In this document: positions 22,733 to 34,683 of the stretch, one piece after another | How the letters are laid out: every line of letters begins with the position of its first letter | How positions within the stretch are numbered: the stretch's first letter is position 1 | Translations under genes and position numbers: made by a program | Source: Nageia nagi | Lineage: Eukaryota > Pinophyta | Assembly: GCA_050084985.1 (NCBI GenBank) | Contig: JBITNC010000001.1 | Coordinates: forward strand, 93,000,001-93,064,000 | DNA: 64,000 bases | Direction: 5' to 3' | Notes under the pieces: generated by a model | The model's database searches: none | The model's input: only the letters and a program-made list of their open reading frames with translations | What the model was told of the DNA's origin: nothing

Positions 22733-23591
22733 ATGGCAAACATTGCTCTTGAAATCATAACCAAATTAATGGCAATGCTTGAATTTCAAGCTTTTATATG
22801 AATGCATTTGCAACCATAATTCAAATTGGCAATCAATCTAGCACAAATGCACATGTCAACTTAAATGCCACCATCAACACCAATGCTAACAGTAGCATGA
22901 ATGCTAGTAATAATGCATCAAATTTAGAAAATATATACAACAAAGTAGATTAGATAGATTGAATGCAAGGTTGATAAGCTTGGGAATAAATTCTAAATTG
23001 GTACATATCAGAAAAAGAACAAAGGTAATCCTTTAAGCATGGAGATTCGTAATACACTCATTGTCAATACAAATAAGGATCATGAATTTGAAAAATTTAA
23101 TAGTGAAACTGATCTTATCATACATATTCAAGGTTTTGAGTATATTATGGAACTTAAATGTGGGGTTAATGATAATTTGAAAGCAAAATATTTCCCTATG
23201 AGTTTAATTGGTGAAGCTTGTAGGTGGTTTCATAGTTTGGAACTAGGTTCTATATCATTATATCAACAATTGAAGGATTAGTTCATGGCTCATTTCATAT
23301 GCAATGTAAGTTGGTCTAACAGATTTGATATATTGCAAGCAAGGATAAATGGAAATATTGGACACATTTTCCCTTATATTTGTTAATATTTGGTGTTCCA
23401 TTGAACAAAAGGTGGAAGAACACTTCATTGCAAAGGTATTCCTTGATAACATTAATCCTATTCTTGGTGAAAAAGGACTTGAGCATGTTAATGGTTCATT
23501 TTCTTATTTAAAAAGAGGCATTCCTAATACAATCTAATTTAGTCAAGTACATATTCTCCTCTTCCAATAAAGATAGTGGTAGGAAATCTAA
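22733..23591 (+). pseudogene. Ty3/gypsy gag, N-terminal half
   Basis: Starts at an ATG (MANIALEIITKLMAMLEFQ). After several stops the central open stretch reads LKAKYFPMSLIGEACRWFHS and SISLYQQLKD-stop-FMAHF, the retrotransposon gag core (A-x-x-W-F-x-x-L ... F-x-x-x-F). It then continues as IEQKVEEHFIAKVFLDNINP. The frame is broken at 23,592 by a solo LTR and resumes at 24,171. Confidence 0.75.
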
Positions 23592-24170
23592 TGTAGCTTC
23601 AAATGATCATAACTTTTGATCCAACTGTCAGATTGTCTTGAAATTTTGAGGAGAGCTAGATATGGATTTTCATGATTTGATCACCACCTCCTATAGGAGG
23701 CATGCTCCCAAATAAAATAAAAAATTGATCAGCCTAAATACATCATTTAGTGCCCCAAAATTAGCTTTGAGTGTTAGTTTTCAAGATTTTCCAATAAGTA
23801 GACTTTAACATATTTTATTGTATAATTTATTTAGGATAATAAATTGGGTTGCACCTTAGTCCATGTTAACTAGGCTTGTATGCCAAGTTTGGGTAGAATC
23901 CAAGCAAATTTATATTTTTAGGAACTTTCTATCTTTCTATCTTTATAAACTTATTATTTTTAGTAATATCCTGGTTTCTAGGTGGTTGGTTATTTTTTGA
24001 ATTAGAGTTTCCTGCTTTTTATATTACAGTTTGTAATAGACCTGAAAAAGGTTAGTGTAGATTCATAAGAATAAAGAATTTATGTTTGTGAATTTTATTC
24101 TTCCATTGATTTACTTGTGTGTTGTGAGTCGATTTTGGAGATCTATTTTGGTCTCTTGTAGGAATCTACA
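23592..24170 (+). mobile_element. Solo LTR inserted in gypsy gag
   Basis: Bounded by TGTAG ... CTACA with flanks tctaa and tcaaa (4 of 5 matching, a decayed target duplication). Gag coding resumes directly after it. It shares order and sequence with 30,096-30,651: a 5' block tcataacttttgatc, a 3' block agaataaag..tgttcttc-like, and an end like cttg(t/c)a(g/a)gaatct..ca. No internal coding is present, so both copies are solo LTRs or short non-autonomous elements. Confidence 0.65.
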
Positions 24171-24995
24171 TCAAAACCTTATAATAAAAAGGATGATACT
24201 TTAGTCATTGCAGTTAATGTTTGGAAAGAGGTTTAATTAAATGGATACAAGGAAAGGAATATGGACCTAATAATGAAAAACCTATTTGGTATAGGGATAA
24301 TCAATCTTGTAAACATCATCAAGTTAAAGTGCATAATACAACAAGTTGTTATGTTATGAGGAAGAAATTAAAACACTTATTAGATAGTGGAAATTTCTCA
24401 TATGAAAATGATGTGCTCAAAGTCAAATCTCAAGACCTATCTTTTGTCAACATGGTAAATATGATTATCTATGATAATAATGGTGAACCATTCGAGTTTG
24501 ATGATGAATTTAGTGCAAAGGTAGAATCAAATGTAGAGTTACATTTAGAACAAACATGCAATGCAACAACAAGATCAAAGAAAGGTATTCCTAACAAACA
24601 TGCAATGCTACAAAAGAGGCACATTCTTAATATTCCCTTAATGAAAAGAAGAAATATAAATGCAAAAAGAATATTTTGCAAAATCTAAAGAATACTAATT
24701 CTAAAATCAATTTGCTTGAGTTATTTGAAACACCTAAAGAGCATAGAATGGTATTATTTGAGCTACTTAGTGGCATTGATGTTGATACTGATATTTCAAC
24801 TAGCTAATTGGTAGGTATGATTGGTTGTTTCAAGAATGCTATAACATTACTGAAGATGAGATTCCTAGTGATGATATCATTGATAAATGCTTGCCAATAC
24901 ACATTTGTGTAAAGATATTAAGTAAGACAATCAAGCATGCATTTATAGATGGTGGTGCAGGTTTAAATATTTGCTTTATTTTTTCAAATTTCAAA
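24171..24995 (+). pseudogene. Ty3/gypsy gag C-terminus and protease start
   Basis: A 155-codon open stretch includes CKHHQVKVHNTTSCYVMRKK, a degenerate zinc-knuckle-like region, then KHLLDSGNFSYEN and an acidic segment. After stops the frame ICVKILSKTIKHAFIDGGAG followed by LNICF is the aspartic protease active-site region (D-G-G in place of D-S/T-G). Coding then dissolves into low-complexity tttcaaaa sequence at ~24,995. It belongs with the gag upstream of the solo LTR. Confidence 0.65.
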
Positions 24996-25149
24996 AGTTT
25001 TTATTTTGAAATAAATTTTTTTACAAAAGTATTTCAAAAATGACAAAGTTTACACTTTTATAAAAAAAAATTCAAATTTCTAACATTCAAAAATCAAAAT
25101 TTCAAATTTTAAAATGCAAAAGTTCAAATTTTTTTAGAAGACTACATAC

Positions 25150-25435
25150 TTACTACTTCACGAACTCTTTGCATAGGTTTGGCATATACAACCATAAAAT
25201 ACTATATAAGTGGTGTAAAGTTTCAACCTCACAAATGCTTTGCATAGGTTTGATGTATACAATTATCAAATACTATATAAGTGGTTCAAAGTTTCAAATT
25301 CATGAACTCTTTGCATAGGTTTGGTGTATACAATCGTCAAATACTATATAAATTGTTCAAAGTTTCATGTCACTAATAACTTTGCATAGGTTTGGTAGGC
25401 ATAAATACTATATAAGTTGGTTCAAATTTTACACT
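25150..25435. repeat. 71-bp tandem repeat, four copies
   Basis: ctttgcataggttt occurs at 25,167, 25,238, 25,309 and 25,380, an exact 71-bp spacing. Each unit also holds 'aaatactatataagtggttcaaagtttca'-like words (split here for brevity as aaatactatataag and ggttcaaagtttca). Confidence 0.85.
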
Positions 25436-27110
25436 TTTTTACTCCATGAACACATTATTTAAGGCTTGAATTATCAAAAAGTACATTCAAATTTTATGTA
25501 TATTTATTCAAAATTTCAAATTATTCTAAATGTTCAAAATGATTGAATAATAAACACATATTTATCTACATATGTTGAACCAAGTCTTTTTTGTAAAAGA
25601 CTTTGTCCAACATGGGTAAAATGTAGACACCAAAAAATAAAACTTTTTGAATAAAATGGATTAAATACATTCATATGCTTAATTCATGATTTTGTTTAAT
25701 TTCTAATGCCTAAATATTCTAAAAGCAAATGTACAAATATTCTAAAAAGCTAAAATATTTCAAAAGGAGCTAAAATAACTTAAAAGTTAAATAAAGTGCA
25801 AAAGTGGGTATCTAGACATAAATGACTTAAGTTGTAAAAGAGTTATATAACACAATGCAAAAATAGAATTTCCTCTTCCTAGCTCATTATTTACTTGCAT
25901 ACTTATGATTTTATGCTCTCACATTTGCTCCAAGATTACTCAAGGGTTTGAAGGATAATTCAAGGATTTCAAGCTTTTGAAGAATATCCTACCATACCAA
26001 GCTTATGATCTTCATTCTACATTCATTTTGGTAATACTCTTGTGGTGAATTTCACATTATATTGCATATATTATTGTATCCTTAAGGTTTTTGCAGGTTT
26101 GAAGTCACTCTCATCATGAAAAAGCTTTGGATTCTCAACACTTGTATCCTCCACTAAATATTATGCGCTAGTATATTTGTTAGGATAAATATATTATAAT
26201 TTGCATTTCATCCATTGAATTTCATTTATTTATCCATACATGCATTGATTGATGGTTTAAACACCTAATTAGCCTTGTGGGTATTTTTGGATCTTAGAGA
26301 TCCAAGGAGCTTTAACATTCTTAGGATTTGAAACATAATTATTCTTAGATTTTATAAATACTTGTAAAGATCAACTAAGATAGCTTAATTGCACTATTCA
26401 AATTGTCTAAAGAGAATATAGGCATACACTTTGCACCATAGGCATCCCTAATTTCATTATCTTCATTTATTAGAGGCTAGGGGGCTCACATTACCTTTTG
26501 GAGTGAGGAAACTCACTCCAAGCTCATTTAGATGCCTTAAGGGGCCTAAATTGGAGGTCCCCTACCTTGTTTAGATGCCTTTAGGTTTAATTAGCACTAT
26601 ACTCAATTCTTGAAGCATAATTTAAAGTTTACCTATACCATAATCTTGGTATCATTCAAATTAAGGAAAGCATATGTTATGTAGAGTTGATATTTATGTG
26701 TGTTACTAACTCATTTATGTATCTTAGTGCACCTCAAGAATGAATTTTTATGTACAAATATTTATGGCATGGCCTTATGGGGTTCCCTAAATTTGGATAG
26801 ATTATGTAAGAGGAAATGACTTACTTGGTAGTGAAAGAGATTATACCATAAGATACACGGATGTAGGGATGTGTAATAACTTTAGTAGTTAGTAATATAC
26901 ACAAAAAATAAGTGATATATGACTTTAATAGATGTTTATCAAGCATAACCTACCTCAAAGTGATAACATAAAGCCCTAATTTTAGTGAACCCAGAAAAGA
27001 TGAAAGAACAAAGAAATGTGTTAAAAGAATAAGATGTCTAGCAAATTAAGAAAAATACTATAGGGAAATGACTTCACCAAAAGAATACCTTAAAAATAAC
27101 AATCCCTTGT
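25436..27110. other. AT-rich DNA, possible LTR, no gene seen
   Basis: At 25,622 tgtagacaccaaaaaat looks like the TGTAGACACC start of many plant gypsy LTRs, but no matching end or partner was found, so it is only noted. The remainder holds no coding frame that I can support. Confidence 0.35.
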
Positions 27111-28440
27111 ACTAGTTTTACTTTTGATATCAGAAATTTTTTTGAACTTCCTAATGACATTTAGTAGAGAATTATACTGGGACTGTATAAACATAAAAGA
27201 TTGAAAGCCTATGAGTTACAAGTTCAAGGAGATGATCTACTTATAAAGGTTAATGCCCATAGTATATTATTGGAAGAAGAGTTCAAGTGTGATTTAATCT
27301 AAAAGATTTTTCTCCTTTGGCCTTGATGAAATACTCAGATACTCATGGACTATGCCTCCCACATATTTTTTAAGAATGCTTTTGTAGCTATGCCTCTTCA
27401 TTTCTTGGTACAACCATATGAAGTATAATGGATCATTATTCAAATACCTTATGAAAATACTATTTTGAGTACAATAATTATTTCATTCCTAACACAAACA
27501 TATTTCCAGTAACAACCTCATGGAGACTATAGCTCTAATAACCTAAAAGTACTAGTTTAGAAAGACAATTCATAAGGCAGAGATGAGAACGAATCCAGGT
27601 AGATTTTCTCACCAACTCACTGTACATCAATGGGAAATAATACTAAGTTTAGGCTTAATGAATAGCCACCATATAAGTTGGGGAGGATGTTAGTAGGAAA
27701 TAATTTCAAAGTAAAGAGATATTGGTGATCAACAACTTGGTGATGGATGATGCAACGAATAGATAATTTTTGGGTGAGTGGCGATTAGTTTCTATGATAC
27801 TGATCCCATCACCAAATAAATCAATCATCATCTAGATTACAAGTCATTATGAAGTAGATAATTTTTGTTCTCATTTGTAGAATGAACCCATCAATCAGTA
27901 TAGCGATCAAATAGAAAATCAATCAACAATTTGATTCATAAGATAATCAAAGTGTATGTTGATAAACTCCTTATCAAATTTAAGAAGAAAGAATATTATC
28001 TTAAAGATTTTGAGTAATTTTTAAAAGGTTAAAGAAATACATTCTCAAATTTAAGCCTCAAAAGTATATCTTTGCAGTCTCAAGTGGGAAATTGCTAGGC
28101 TTCATTATCTCTAAAAGAGCAATAGAGGTGGATCTAAAGAAAGTAAATGTCATAAATAATATACCTCCTCTAAATAATATCAAGAAACTAAGAAGTTTTC
28201 AATGCAAAGTATAAGATATGAGAAGATTTATTGCTTAATTTGTTGATATGGTTACTTTGTACAATCACTTACTCAAGAAGAATTTCGAATTCATTTGGGA
28301 TAAGAAGTACTAATATGCTTTAGATACTAAAATGTATGTACTTGATCTTCTTATTTTAGCTCCAATGGATCATTCAAATCTTCATATTTATCATCTCAAC
28401 CAAAATCCATACCTTAGGAGCAATGTTAGCTTAAAAAGGT
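27111..28440 (+). pseudogene. Ty3/gypsy reverse transcriptase/RNase H remnant
   Basis: The best region (27,945-28,440) reads VYVDKLLIKFKKKEYYLKDF, then KPQKYIFAVSSGKLLGFIIS, KRAIEVDLKKVNVINNIPP and KKLRSFQCKV, followed by a tether/RNase H-like segment with ALDTKMYVLDLLILAPMDHS. This is the second half of a plant gypsy reverse transcriptase; the catalytic Y-V-D-D is Y-V-D-K. Upstream pieces (27,180-27,480; ELQVQGDDLLIKVNAHS and MPLHFLVQPYE) suggest more pol, heavily shifted. It may belong to the gypsy element whose gag is at 22.7-25.0 kb, with inserted DNA between. Confidence 0.7.
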
Positions 28441-29589
28441 GATATTGTAGATGATAAAATGTAACCTTAAATTATAATAAAGGATGATGAAATTATATCT
28501 AATTTAATTAATGAGCAAAGTAACTTAATTGCCTATGATCACTTAGTAACTAATGAAAATAACTTAGAGTAATAAGTAATTGAACAAGATAGAAATAACA
28601 TAAACTAATTGAATAAATTGATACACCTATGAGAGAGGAATGATAAATACCTATGCATTTACCTGAAAAATCTTTAAGTAGCTATTTGGATTTGATTTGA
28701 CATGCATAAATAATCATGAATAAAAATATGAACTTTTGAAGTGTTTGTATCCATAACACTAATGTTGAGGAGAAATGCGACCTAACATTGATGTTGGGAA
28801 CCTTGTAATGTATGAGCACACCAATTTCATATCCAATCAACTAATAGATAAATATTCAACATATGTCGTGAAGAAGTGGCATGTAGCTCTTGAGTATAAC
28901 AAATTCCAATCTTGAAAGGTGGTGTTGAGAAATACTATAAAGTTTGAGAGAGATATGCATAATCCTATCGAGATGAACACTTGTTAGTCTTATCATCATA
29001 TAATTCTCAATTTATAGGTTTAGAAATATATTTGAATGCACCTTTGCATGCTAACACTGATGCTAGTGGTCCAACATATAAAATAAGATAATTATGCATG
29101 AGAAGTAACTTAGGTAAATCATAAGCAATAATATAAATATAATATAATACCATATTCATTTTAATGTAGTGAGGGTTGTATGAAATATAGTTTGGAATTA
29201 AAAGGATTCCAAATTATATGTCAAAACATGCCCCCCTTTACAAGTTTTAATGAAGTAAATTGAAATTAATTCTTGCAAATCAAATGAGAGGAAAAGAAAC
29301 TTCCTAATTTTTCTTGAATCTTCGTAGAATCAACAATTTATTAGTGATGCATTATGCCCCCTCTTTGCATTGTTTGTTGTTGGAGTGGAAAACAACAAAC
29401 AATTGGAAAGAACCTATGGAAAAATAAATACGCTCCAAATATCATAAGAGCATTGTGTGTTTCATCTTGAAAAAATAAGCATTTAAGAGAAAAAATGAAA
29501 TAAACATTTAGGATCTTTCACTATACATAGATATAACATTGATACAAGTTACATTAATGAAATAAACTCTAAGATATTATTCATAAAAA
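28441..29589. other. AT-rich DNA, no gene seen
   Basis: No domain is readable. A C-rich word (tgccccc) at 29,228 and another at 29,349 could be minus-strand polypurine tracts of eroded LTR elements, because a similar word sits at 53,567; no LTR could be delimited. Confidence 0.35.
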
Positions 29590-30095
29590 TAATAATATTG
29601 ATGGTTAATAAACCAATAAAAAAATGTGATCATAAAGATGATAATTAATAAACCAACCAAAAAAGGTGATCATAAAGATGATAGTTAATAAACCAACCAA
29701 CAAATATGATCATAAAGTAAACATATTGATGGTTCATAACCCAACTAACAAAAGTGATTATAAAGGTGATGGTTAATAACCCAACCAACAAAGGTGATCA
29801 TAAAGGTGATGGTTAATAACCCAACTAATAAAGGTGTTCATAAAGAAAACATAGTGATGGTTAGTTAAAATCCAACTAATAAAGGTGATCGTTAATAACC
29901 TAATCAACAAATATGATCATAAGGAAAACATAGTAATACTTAGTTAAAACCTAACCAAGAAAGGTGATCATAAAGGTGATGGTTAATAACCCAACCAAGA
30001 AAGGTGATCATAAAGAAAATATAGTAATGGTTAGTTAAAACCTAACCAAGAAAGGTTATCATAAAGGTTATAGTTAATAACCCAAACAACAAAGG
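29590..30095. repeat. Tandem array, ~45- and ~62-bp units (left part)
   Basis: Units read like ggtgatcataaaggtgatgg then ttaataacccaaccaac; a longer variant adds aaaacatagtgatggttag. About ten units are present, all degenerate. The array is interrupted at 30,096 by the solo LTR and continues at 30,652. Confidence 0.8.
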
Positions 30096-30651
30096 TGATG
30101 CACCCACAACACCTAGTGACATTACCATTTTTTGACAAGGTAAAGTTCCAAGTTCTTAGGGTCATAACTTTTAATCTAAGTATCCATTTGAACCCGTTCT
30201 TTTTTAAAAATGTGAAAAATTGAGCTAGCTATGCCGAGTCTAGTAACACTATTTCTACCTTAATATTTTTGTCAAGTTTGGGATCCCTGATACCTCACTA
30301 ATTATCCAAAAATTGGATTTGAATAAAATTTTGTAATTTTTAGTATTCTTTGGTATTTAATATCAAGTTAGTTGCATGAGTCATTTTGGGGAGATATTTT
30401 AGGAAAGTTTTAATATTTGTATAATGGATGCATAATTCTATTTTAGGATCGATATGAGAGATAGTTTAGAATTAAAAAAAAAAGTTAGGGTTGGGTGAGT
30501 GTTTTTTTGGATATTATATGTAGGAAGTTAAACCATTGTAAGAGATTGCATATTTAGAAGAATAAAGTTTTCTTGTTGTAAAATTTGTTCTTCAATTAAT
30601 TTTTCTCATATTGTTAATCAATTTTAGTTTCTTGCAAGAATCTTTGCACCA
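30096..30651 (+). mobile_element. Solo LTR, second copy of the 23.6-kb family
   Basis: Starts TGATGCACCC and ends CTTTGCACCA, flanked by aaagg and aaaga (4 of 5 matching). It shares the layout of the copy at 23,592-24,170 (tcataactttt(g/a)atc near the start, agaataaag and ttgttcttc-like words near the end). It splits a tandem repeat array, which makes the boundaries easy to see. Confidence 0.65.
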
Positions 30652-30770
30652 AAAGATGTTCATAAAGCAAACATAGTGATGGTTAGTTAAAACCTAACAA
30701 ACTAAGGTGATCATAAAGGTGATGGTTAATAATCTAAATAATAAATGTGTTCATAAAGAATATGCAATTT
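30652..30770. repeat. Tandem array (right part)
   Basis: gatgttcataaagcaaacat and agtgatggttagttaaaacc resume the same units as the left part of the array, confirming that the solo LTR landed inside it. Confidence 0.75.
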
Positions 30771-30882
30771 CATCATAATGAACTATGTCATTATGGGTAT
30801 CCTTTACCCTATATATAATTGAGAATCATCATAATGAACTATATCATTGTGGGTATCCTTTACCCTATGTGATGTTGGGAAG
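30771..30882. repeat. 56-bp tandem duplication
   Basis: catcataatgaactat at 30,771 recurs at 30,827, each followed by cat(t)..gtgggtatcctttaccctat. Two copies. Confidence 0.7.
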
Positions 30883-31149
30883 ATGTATGCACATTAGTGA
30901 TGGTTAAGTATTTTTCAACCAACAAAGGATGTAAGCATAGAATGTTCAATCATAAGAAATAATGAGATTTTATTTCCCTTATTTTTTTTAGGTATAAGTA
31001 TTGTAAATGAAAGAAACTCATAGAAAGCTTTCATCATCTAAAAATAAAATAGTGATATGGGAGCATAAATGAAAGAAACATTGCAACATCATGAATTTAA
31101 TTTACTTAGGAAATTAGATATTTTATTATTCATTGATTTATCATTGACA

Positions 31150-31161
31150 CACTACAAGAAA
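31150..31161 (+). mobile_element. CACTA-type terminal inverted repeat (left end)
   Basis: CACTACAAGAAA matches the canonical end of plant CACTA transposons. It is flanked by motifs repeated within the next 300 bp (taatgaaaa and ctctaac words in both orientations), reminiscent of subterminal repeats. The matching right end (TTTCTTGTAGTG) was not found in the window. Decayed minus-strand coding starts 680 bp inside. Confidence 0.5.
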
Positions 31162-31839
31162 TTATGCATCAACTATCAAGCATAAACATTAGGTCCTAGA
31201 TTTTTTTTTAATGAAAAACCTCTAACGATATAAATGATGTTAACATGTCTATCAATGTCCACTATTGTATTTTCATCAGGCTTTTCATTACAAAATGTTA
31301 GAGTTACTGTCTTGATTTTTGTTAAATTTCAGTTAACTTTTTTGTTAGACATAAAGTCATCTATATTGTCAGGACATATGATAGAAAATGCATTCATTTT
31401 ATGTTTTTCATTAGAAATAACATTAACAATCTTGTCAAGAAATTTGAATTAAGAAAAAATAAATAATTTTTTAATTTAAAAATAATAATTTTAATTTTTT
31501 GCATTTTTTTTGTAATGATATTTTTGAATTTTTTTTATATTAATTTTTTTTAATTTAATTGAATGAATTTTAAAATTAATTAATTCATAATAGTGAATTT
31601 TATTGATTATATTTAATTGAATTGAAATAAATTAAATATTATTAAATGGAAGAAATTTTTTAAAACTCAGCATAATTTGTAAACACATTAAAAATACAAT
31701 ATATAGATGATTTATAAAATGTCGAAGTCAAAAATGTCTGTAAATATCAAAATTATGTGGATCAAAATATATATAAATGTATGTAAATATTTGTAATGAA
31801 CATTTACACTGATCACTATCATCAGTACTATCATCTAAT
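31162..31839. other. Subterminal region of the putative CACTA element
   Basis: AT-rich sequence with no supported coding. A 72-codon plus-strand frame at 31,234-31,452 has low-complexity composition and is not called. Confidence 0.4.
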
Positions 31840-31980
31840 CTAGAAACCCTCATTGTGCTCATCACTATCCCCTACTCTATATTGATCACTATCATCATGC
31901 TTGTTGCCATGGTGTTCTTCCTTCAATTGATCTGTATCCATTGCAACCCCTTGATCAATAGGCACTATAGAAGAATCATT
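31840..31980 (-). pseudogene. C-terminal coding piece of the putative CACTA element
   Basis: A 46-codon open stretch on the minus strand reads NDSSIVPIDQGVAMDTDQLK, then EEHHGNKHDDSDQYRVGD and ends SDEHNEGF-stop. It is acidic and protein-like, with clean codon structure for its length. I infer it is the last exon of the transposon gene whose upstream pieces lie at 51.5-52.1 kb, because the telomere-like array between them occupies the intron position, as in the CACTA copy at 6.5-8.6 kb. Confidence 0.4.
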
Positions 31981-32139
31981 CAATGGATGATTAAATAAAT
32001 GTTAGTAAATAATCAAAAATTAAAAATCTTTTCATAAATATCAAATCATAATTAATTAATAAATTAATATCACATAAAATATTATGAATGAAAGATTTAA
32101 TATTATTAGTGTATATCAAAATAGTATCAAATTATTTAA

Positions 32140-34028
32140 GTTAAATGTTTACTAACCTACATCAATTTTTTAGTAACTTAATAAATCAAATTTTTATTAA
32201 ACTAATAAGTCTGACCCACGATAAAGTTTTAGCAACCTAAGTCTAACATAAGTCAAATTGTTATTGACCTAAGTCTAATCTAAACCATATTTTTACTAAC
32301 CTATATAAGTAAAATTATACTAACCTAAGTCAAAAAAATTCTAACCTAAGTGTAACATAAGTTAGATTTTTACTAACTTAAGCCTAACCTATATCAAATA
32401 TTTACTAACCTAAGTGATATTTTTAAGAAACCAATTCATATTTTTACTAGCTTAAATCTAACCCTAAACCTTGAAAATAAAAAATTGTAAGACCCTAAAC
32501 CCTTGAACCCTAAGCTCCTAAACCCTAAAACTCTTAAGCCCTTAAACTACAAACCCTAAACCTCAAAATCCTAAACCCTAAAATTGTAAAAACCTAAACC
32601 CTTAAACCCTAAACCTTAAACTCCTAAAACCTTAAACCTTAAAATCCTTAATCCCTTAAACTATAAACCCTAAACCCTAAAATCATAAAACCTAACCCCT
32701 TAAACCCTAAATCTTAAACTCCTAAAATACTAAACCCTAAAACCATAAACCCTATAACCCTAAACTCTAAATCATTAAAACCTCAAACTCTAAATACTAA
32801 ACCCTTAAACCCTACACTCATAAAACCTTAACCTAAAAACCCTAAATAAAACCCTAAACATTAAACCTTGACCCCTAAACCCTTAAAACCCTATATCCTA
32901 AACCCTAAAACCCTTAAGCGCTTGAATCCTAAACCTTAAATATTAAAACCTTAAACCCTAAAATCATAAAATCATAAATCTTAAAATCATAAAACCCTAA
33001 ACCATAGACCCTAAAATCTAAACCCATAAACCCTAAAATCTTAAACCCTTTGAACCCTAAAATCCTAAACCCTTAAACATAATAAATCTAATCTATATCA
33101 AATTTTTAGTAACCTAATAAGTTTGACCTATGTTAAAGTTTTAATGAACTAAGTCTAACATAATTCAAATTTTTATTAACCTAAATCTAATCTAATTCAT
33201 TTTTACTAACCTATCTAAGTAAAACATTTACTAATCTAAGTTAAAAAATTTCTAACCTAAGTGTAAAATAAGTTAAAGCTTTACTAACTTAAGCTGAACC
33301 TATATCAAATTTTTACTAACCTAAGTCATATTTTTAAGAAACTAATTCATATTTTTATTAGATTAAGTCTAATCGTAAACCTTAAAACCCAAAAATCATA
33401 ATACATTAAACCCTTAAACCCAAATCTCCTAAATCCTAAAAACCCTTAAGCCCTTTAACTATAAACCCTAAACCTTAAAATCTTAAACCTTAAAATTGTA
33501 AAATGTTAAACCTTGAAACTTTAAACCCTAAATCTTAAACCCTAAACCATTAAACTCTTAAAATATTAAACTTTAAAACCCTTAAACCCTTAAACCATAA
33601 ACCCAAAATCTTATAACCTAAAACTCTAAACCTTTAAACCCTTAATCCCTCAAACTCTAAAATCTAAAACTTAAAATCATAAAATCATAAACTCTTAAAC
33701 CTTAAATTCATAAACCTTGAACCCTAAACATCCTAGATAAAACTTTAAATCTTTAAACCTTAAACCCCTAAATCCTAAAAACATTATACCTATACCCTAA
33801 CCCCTAAACCCTTAAAACCTTATACCATAAACCTTTAAAACCCTTAAGCCCTTGAACCCTAAATCTTAAATGTTAAAACCCTAAACCCTAAAATCATAAA
33901 ATCCTAAATCTTAAAATTATAAAATGCTAAACCATATAACCTAAAATCTATACCCTAAACCCTAAAATATTAAAACCTTAAACCCCTAAAACCCTAAACC
34001 CTTAAACCTTTAAAACCTTGAGCCCTAA
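32140..34028 (+). repeat. Telomere-like array with ~912-bp higher-order duplication
   Basis: Two tandem units of about 912 bp are visible. Each starts with a non-telomeric part (32,140-32,460 and 33,080-33,370; gt(c/t)tgacc at 32,209 and 33,121; tttttaagaaa at 32,420 and 33,331) and continues with hundreds of bases of degenerate ccctaaa, cccttaaa and ctaaaac words. The plant telomere motif is recognisable but heavily mutated. The array is cut at 34,028 by the copia element and resumes at 51,331. Confidence 0.85.
34024..34028 (+). repeat. Target-site duplication (left), CCTAA
   Basis: CCTAA immediately left of the copia 5' LTR is repeated exactly at 51,331-51,335 right of the 3' LTR. Confidence 0.8.
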
Positions 34029-34586
34029 TATCAGAGACTTGGCACTTTTTCCAAGTTAATTTTTAGAGTTTCCTAAGTTCACTACTCAACTGATGTCTTG
34101 CAGATTGATTGACTATCCAATCGAACTCCATCCAATTAGCCCCCAAATTTGTAAACTAATCCTCTTCTAATTGATTAGATCTGGCCAACAAGTCTACAAC
34201 CAATTAGTCTGCAACTAATCAGTTAGGCTCAAATAAAAAGTACCTCACAAATCAACATATTTGAGGCATTTTTTCTTATTTTTTATGCATTTTCTTTAGT
34301 TCTTATAGCTCATCTTATGGAAATTGATATGTGTAGAAGTTGTTAGCTTCAGTTACTAGTGTTAGAGAAGTTTATAACTTAGTCTAGTTTTTTACTATAT
34401 GAGTTATTGTATTATTCTTTATTCAATTCTGCAACTCTCACCATTTAAGAGTGTATAAAGCTTCATTTTTAAACTTCATGCATGTAATTTCATTTTGCTT
34501 TAGTATATTCATATTCCTATCTAGTTCTAATTTATTATTACATTTTAGATTAAATTTTATTTATTTGAATTCTCTTGAATTCATAA
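34029..34586 (+). mobile_element. Ty1/copia 5' LTR (outer nested element)
   Basis: About 558 bp, aligning along its length with 50,793-51,330 (shared blocks atttgaggcattttttc-like, gtgtagaagttgttagctt, cttagtctagttttttа-like, gaattctcttgaattca). The first bases are TA instead of TG, and the end reads tcataa instead of tcatca: small mutations since insertion. Together with the primer site after it and the matching 3' LTR it defines a complete copia element. Confidence 0.85.
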
Positions 34587-34588
34587 TT

Positions 34589-34599
34589 TGGTATCAAAG
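34589..34599 (+). other. Primer-binding site, initiator tRNA-Met type
   Basis: TGGTATCAAAG starts two bases past the LTR end and differs by one base from the usual copia TGGTATCAGAG. Confidence 0.75.
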
Positions 34600-34683
34600 T
34601 TTTGTTGGATCTTAGTTGGGTTTGAGAAAGCCATAGCTTCTAAAGGTTTTTGTAGAGTCTTTATTTTTTTGTTTGAAAGTATA

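Noticed and set aside
25622-25640. Gypsy LTR start TGTAGACACC
   Set aside because: No matching LTR end, primer site or partner could be found, so it is mentioned only in the region description.
29590-30770. CRISPR-like or direct-repeat/spacer array
   Set aside because: Units are degenerate throughout, have no unique spacers, and the sequence is plant DNA.
31234-31452. 72-codon plus-strand ORF near the CACTA end
   Set aside because: Low-complexity hydrophobic composition in the AT-rich subterminal region; no homologous motif.
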